NCBI GenBank assembly: GCA_963807155.1
Contig: CAWEAZ010000029.1
Coordinates: forward strand, 248,001 to 312,000
Source of the DNA: JACCZX01 sp963807155
GTDB lineage: Bacteria; Pseudomonadota; Gammaproteobacteria; Burkholderiales; Burkholderiaceae_F
DNA: 64,000 nt
Direction: 5' to 3'
Shown in pieces: positions 62,694-64,000 of the stretch (position 1 is the stretch's first letter; each line of letters starts with the position of its first letter). The notes under the pieces are model-generated. The model was not told the DNA's origin and made no database searches. It saw only the letters and a list, made by a program, of their open reading frames with translations. A program made the position numbers and the translations under genes.

Positions 62694-63905
62694 ATGAGTC
62701 AAGAAACCACAAAGCCGCGACGAGACTCGGCGCGCCGATATAGCGAGAAATCGCCGCCGCCGCCACCACGCCGAAGCAGAGAAGTCGCCGCCGATCGCAG
62801 AGACACCGCCGCTGCCTCAGCGGCGAAGTCGGGCAAGGGAAGCCGCGTCGGCGCGATCATCGTGCTGCTTACTGATTGTCTCTGAGTCTCGCTCTGGTAT
62901 TTCGTTTCGGATCGACTGACACCGTATACCTCGCAAGCCAGGGTGCAGGCGTTCGTCGTACCGATAGCGGCCGAAGTAGCTGGCACAGTGCTGAAGGTGC
63001 ACGTCAAGAACAACGATGAGGTGCAGCGCGGGCAGCCGCTATTGGATATCGATCCAACCCAGTACAAGATCACGCTGCAGCGCAGCCGTTCGGATTATGA
63101 GTCGACACGCCTTTCGGTCGGTGCGTCGACGGCGTCGGTGGAGTCGGCCAAGGCGGCAGTGCAGGCGGCTATTGCAAACAATGTTTTCGCGCAACAGGAT
63201 GCGACGCGACTCGAACAGATTCATAAGGAAGATCCGGGCGCGATCTCTCTGCGCCGCGTCGAAAGTGCGCAGTCCAATCGGATCAAGGCCCGCAGTCAGG
63301 TTGAAGCTGCGAAGGCGGATCTAGTCCGTGCGCAAGAGACAGCAGGCGAACGCGGTGAAAACAACGCGCAGCTGCTCAGTGCCCGCGCGGCGATCGAAAA
63401 GGCCGAGCTTGATCTGAAGCGCACCGCGGTGGTGGCGCCCGCCCGCGGTTCGGTCACCGACCTGCGGATCGATGCTGGGCAATATGCACAGACCGGCGCG
63501 CCTCTGATGACGCTGATCGCCATTCACGACCTCTGGATCAACGCCGACATGACCGAGAACAATCTCGGCAACATCAAACCCGGTGACGAAGTGGCGATCG
63601 TGCTCGACGTGATGCCGGGCGAAATATTGAAGGGACGCGTACGCAGCGTCGGCACCGGCATCGGTCCCGATAAGCCACCTCAACCCGGCACGTTGCCTGC
63701 GGTCGAGAACAGCCGCGACTGGTTGCGGCAGGCGCAGCGCTTTCCCGTAGCCGTCGAGTTCGACCCGTCCGAACGCGAGCGACTGCGTGGAGTGCGCATC
63801 GGCGGCCAGGCCGACGTGCTGGTCTACACCGGAGATTACCCCGTGATGAACTGGCTCGCGGGATTCTTCATCAAGGTGATGAGCTACTTCTCGTATCTCT
63901 ATTGA
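62694..63905 (+). CDS. HlyD/EmrA-family periplasmic adaptor (in-frame stop as read)
   Basis: A membrane-fusion protein of about 400 residues linking an inner-membrane pump to the NodT channel. The N-terminus is basic and disordered (KSPPPPPRRSREVAADRR), then comes one membrane helix, a biotinyl-like half (VPIAAEVAGTVLKVHVKNND), a coiled-coil hairpin and GSVTDLRIDAGQYAQTGAPL. At 62876-62890 the expected helix VLLLIVSLWYFVSDRL is split by an in-frame TGA: an extra A plus an 8-base insertion keep the overall frame but add the stop. The segment either encodes a broken gene or is misread. The ATG at 62694 begins MSQETTKPRRDS. Confidence 0.82.
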
Positions 63906-63907
63906 TC

Positions 63908-64000
63908 ATGTCATTGCACCGCGCTGACAAGGCGGTACTGCGGCTGGCGATCGGCCTCGGTTTCGCGGTCCTGATCGCTTACGGACTGGCGCTGCCTGCA
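63908..64000 (+). CDS. DUF2955 / FUSC-like inner-membrane transporter, N-terminal fragment
   Basis: Cut by the window edge after 31 codons. The start is the ATG at 63908, 2 bases past the HlyD stop. It reads MSLHRADKAVLRLAIGLGFA and then VLIAYGLALPA, a first transmembrane segment like those of aromatic-acid exporters of the AaeB/DUF2955 type that usually follow an HlyD adaptor. The assignment is by short motif and context. Confidence 0.6.
   Translation, partial: MSLHRADKAVLRLAIGLGFAVLIAYGLALPA

Overview
The window reads as a chromosomal segment of a betaproteobacterium, most likely in or near the Burkholderiales. The evidence is gene order and families: a rubredoxin-pilGHIJ-chpA operon running into a YqgE/AlgH gene, thiE-hemL, a tyrS / M23 peptidase / anmK / erpA / bactofilin / rpsI-rplM block, the ribD-ribE-ribBA-ribH-nusB-thiL-cinA string, a Bug-type solute receptor, and OmpC-like porins ending in Phe. 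GC content looks to be about 60 percent. No phage, insertion sequence, tRNA, rRNA or CRISPR array was seen; almost everything is core-genome-like.

Layout. 1-10 kb: the start of yqgE and a type IV pilus chemosensory (Pil-Chp) operon headed by rubredoxin, all on the minus strand. 10-17 kb: thiamine and tetrapyrrole genes (thiE-hemL), a DsbD/ScsB-like protein with a redoxin, dacB, and a solitary Cas6e-like gene. 17.4-19.6 kb: groESL behind a CIRCE operator and a sigma32-like promoter. 19.7-26.8 kb: a DUF898 protein with an M48 peptidase, a DMT exporter, pyrF, a CNNM/CorC protein, a decayed TPR gene, an alpha/beta hydrolase and cinA. 26.8-31.7 kb: the riboflavin/thiamine/nusB operon. 31.8-37.9 kb: hsp20, nrdR, glyA, a histidine phosphatase, a PEBP protein, a desaturase and tyrS. 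38-46.2 kb: an M23 peptidase, anmK, erpA, bactofilin, a coiled-coil protein, rpsI-rplM, OsmC, a TPR protein and coq7. 46.3-64 kb is more accessory: two porins, glpK-glpD, a Bug receptor with a benzoate-type CoA ligase, a patatin fused to POTRA and beta-barrel domains, small secreted proteins, aquaporin, an AI-2E permease, and a NodT-HlyD-DUF2955 efflux set running off the end.

The most unusual gene is the Cas6e-like protein at 16562-17260. It has the family's glycine-rich C-terminus and a His aligned with the catalytic His, yet it sits between dacB and groESL with no other cas gene and no repeat array in view. It is flanked by ordinary housekeeping genes and has its own terminator.

Reading caution. 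At least a dozen genes, including ones expected to be essential (glyA) or central (coq7, pilJ), are broken by single-base shifts. Nearly every shift has the sign of one extra base. This looks like a systematic sequencing or assembly artefact rather than pseudogenisation, so broken genes are annotated over their full extent with shift positions given. Two porins and a TPR fragment are damaged enough to be listed as pseudogenes.
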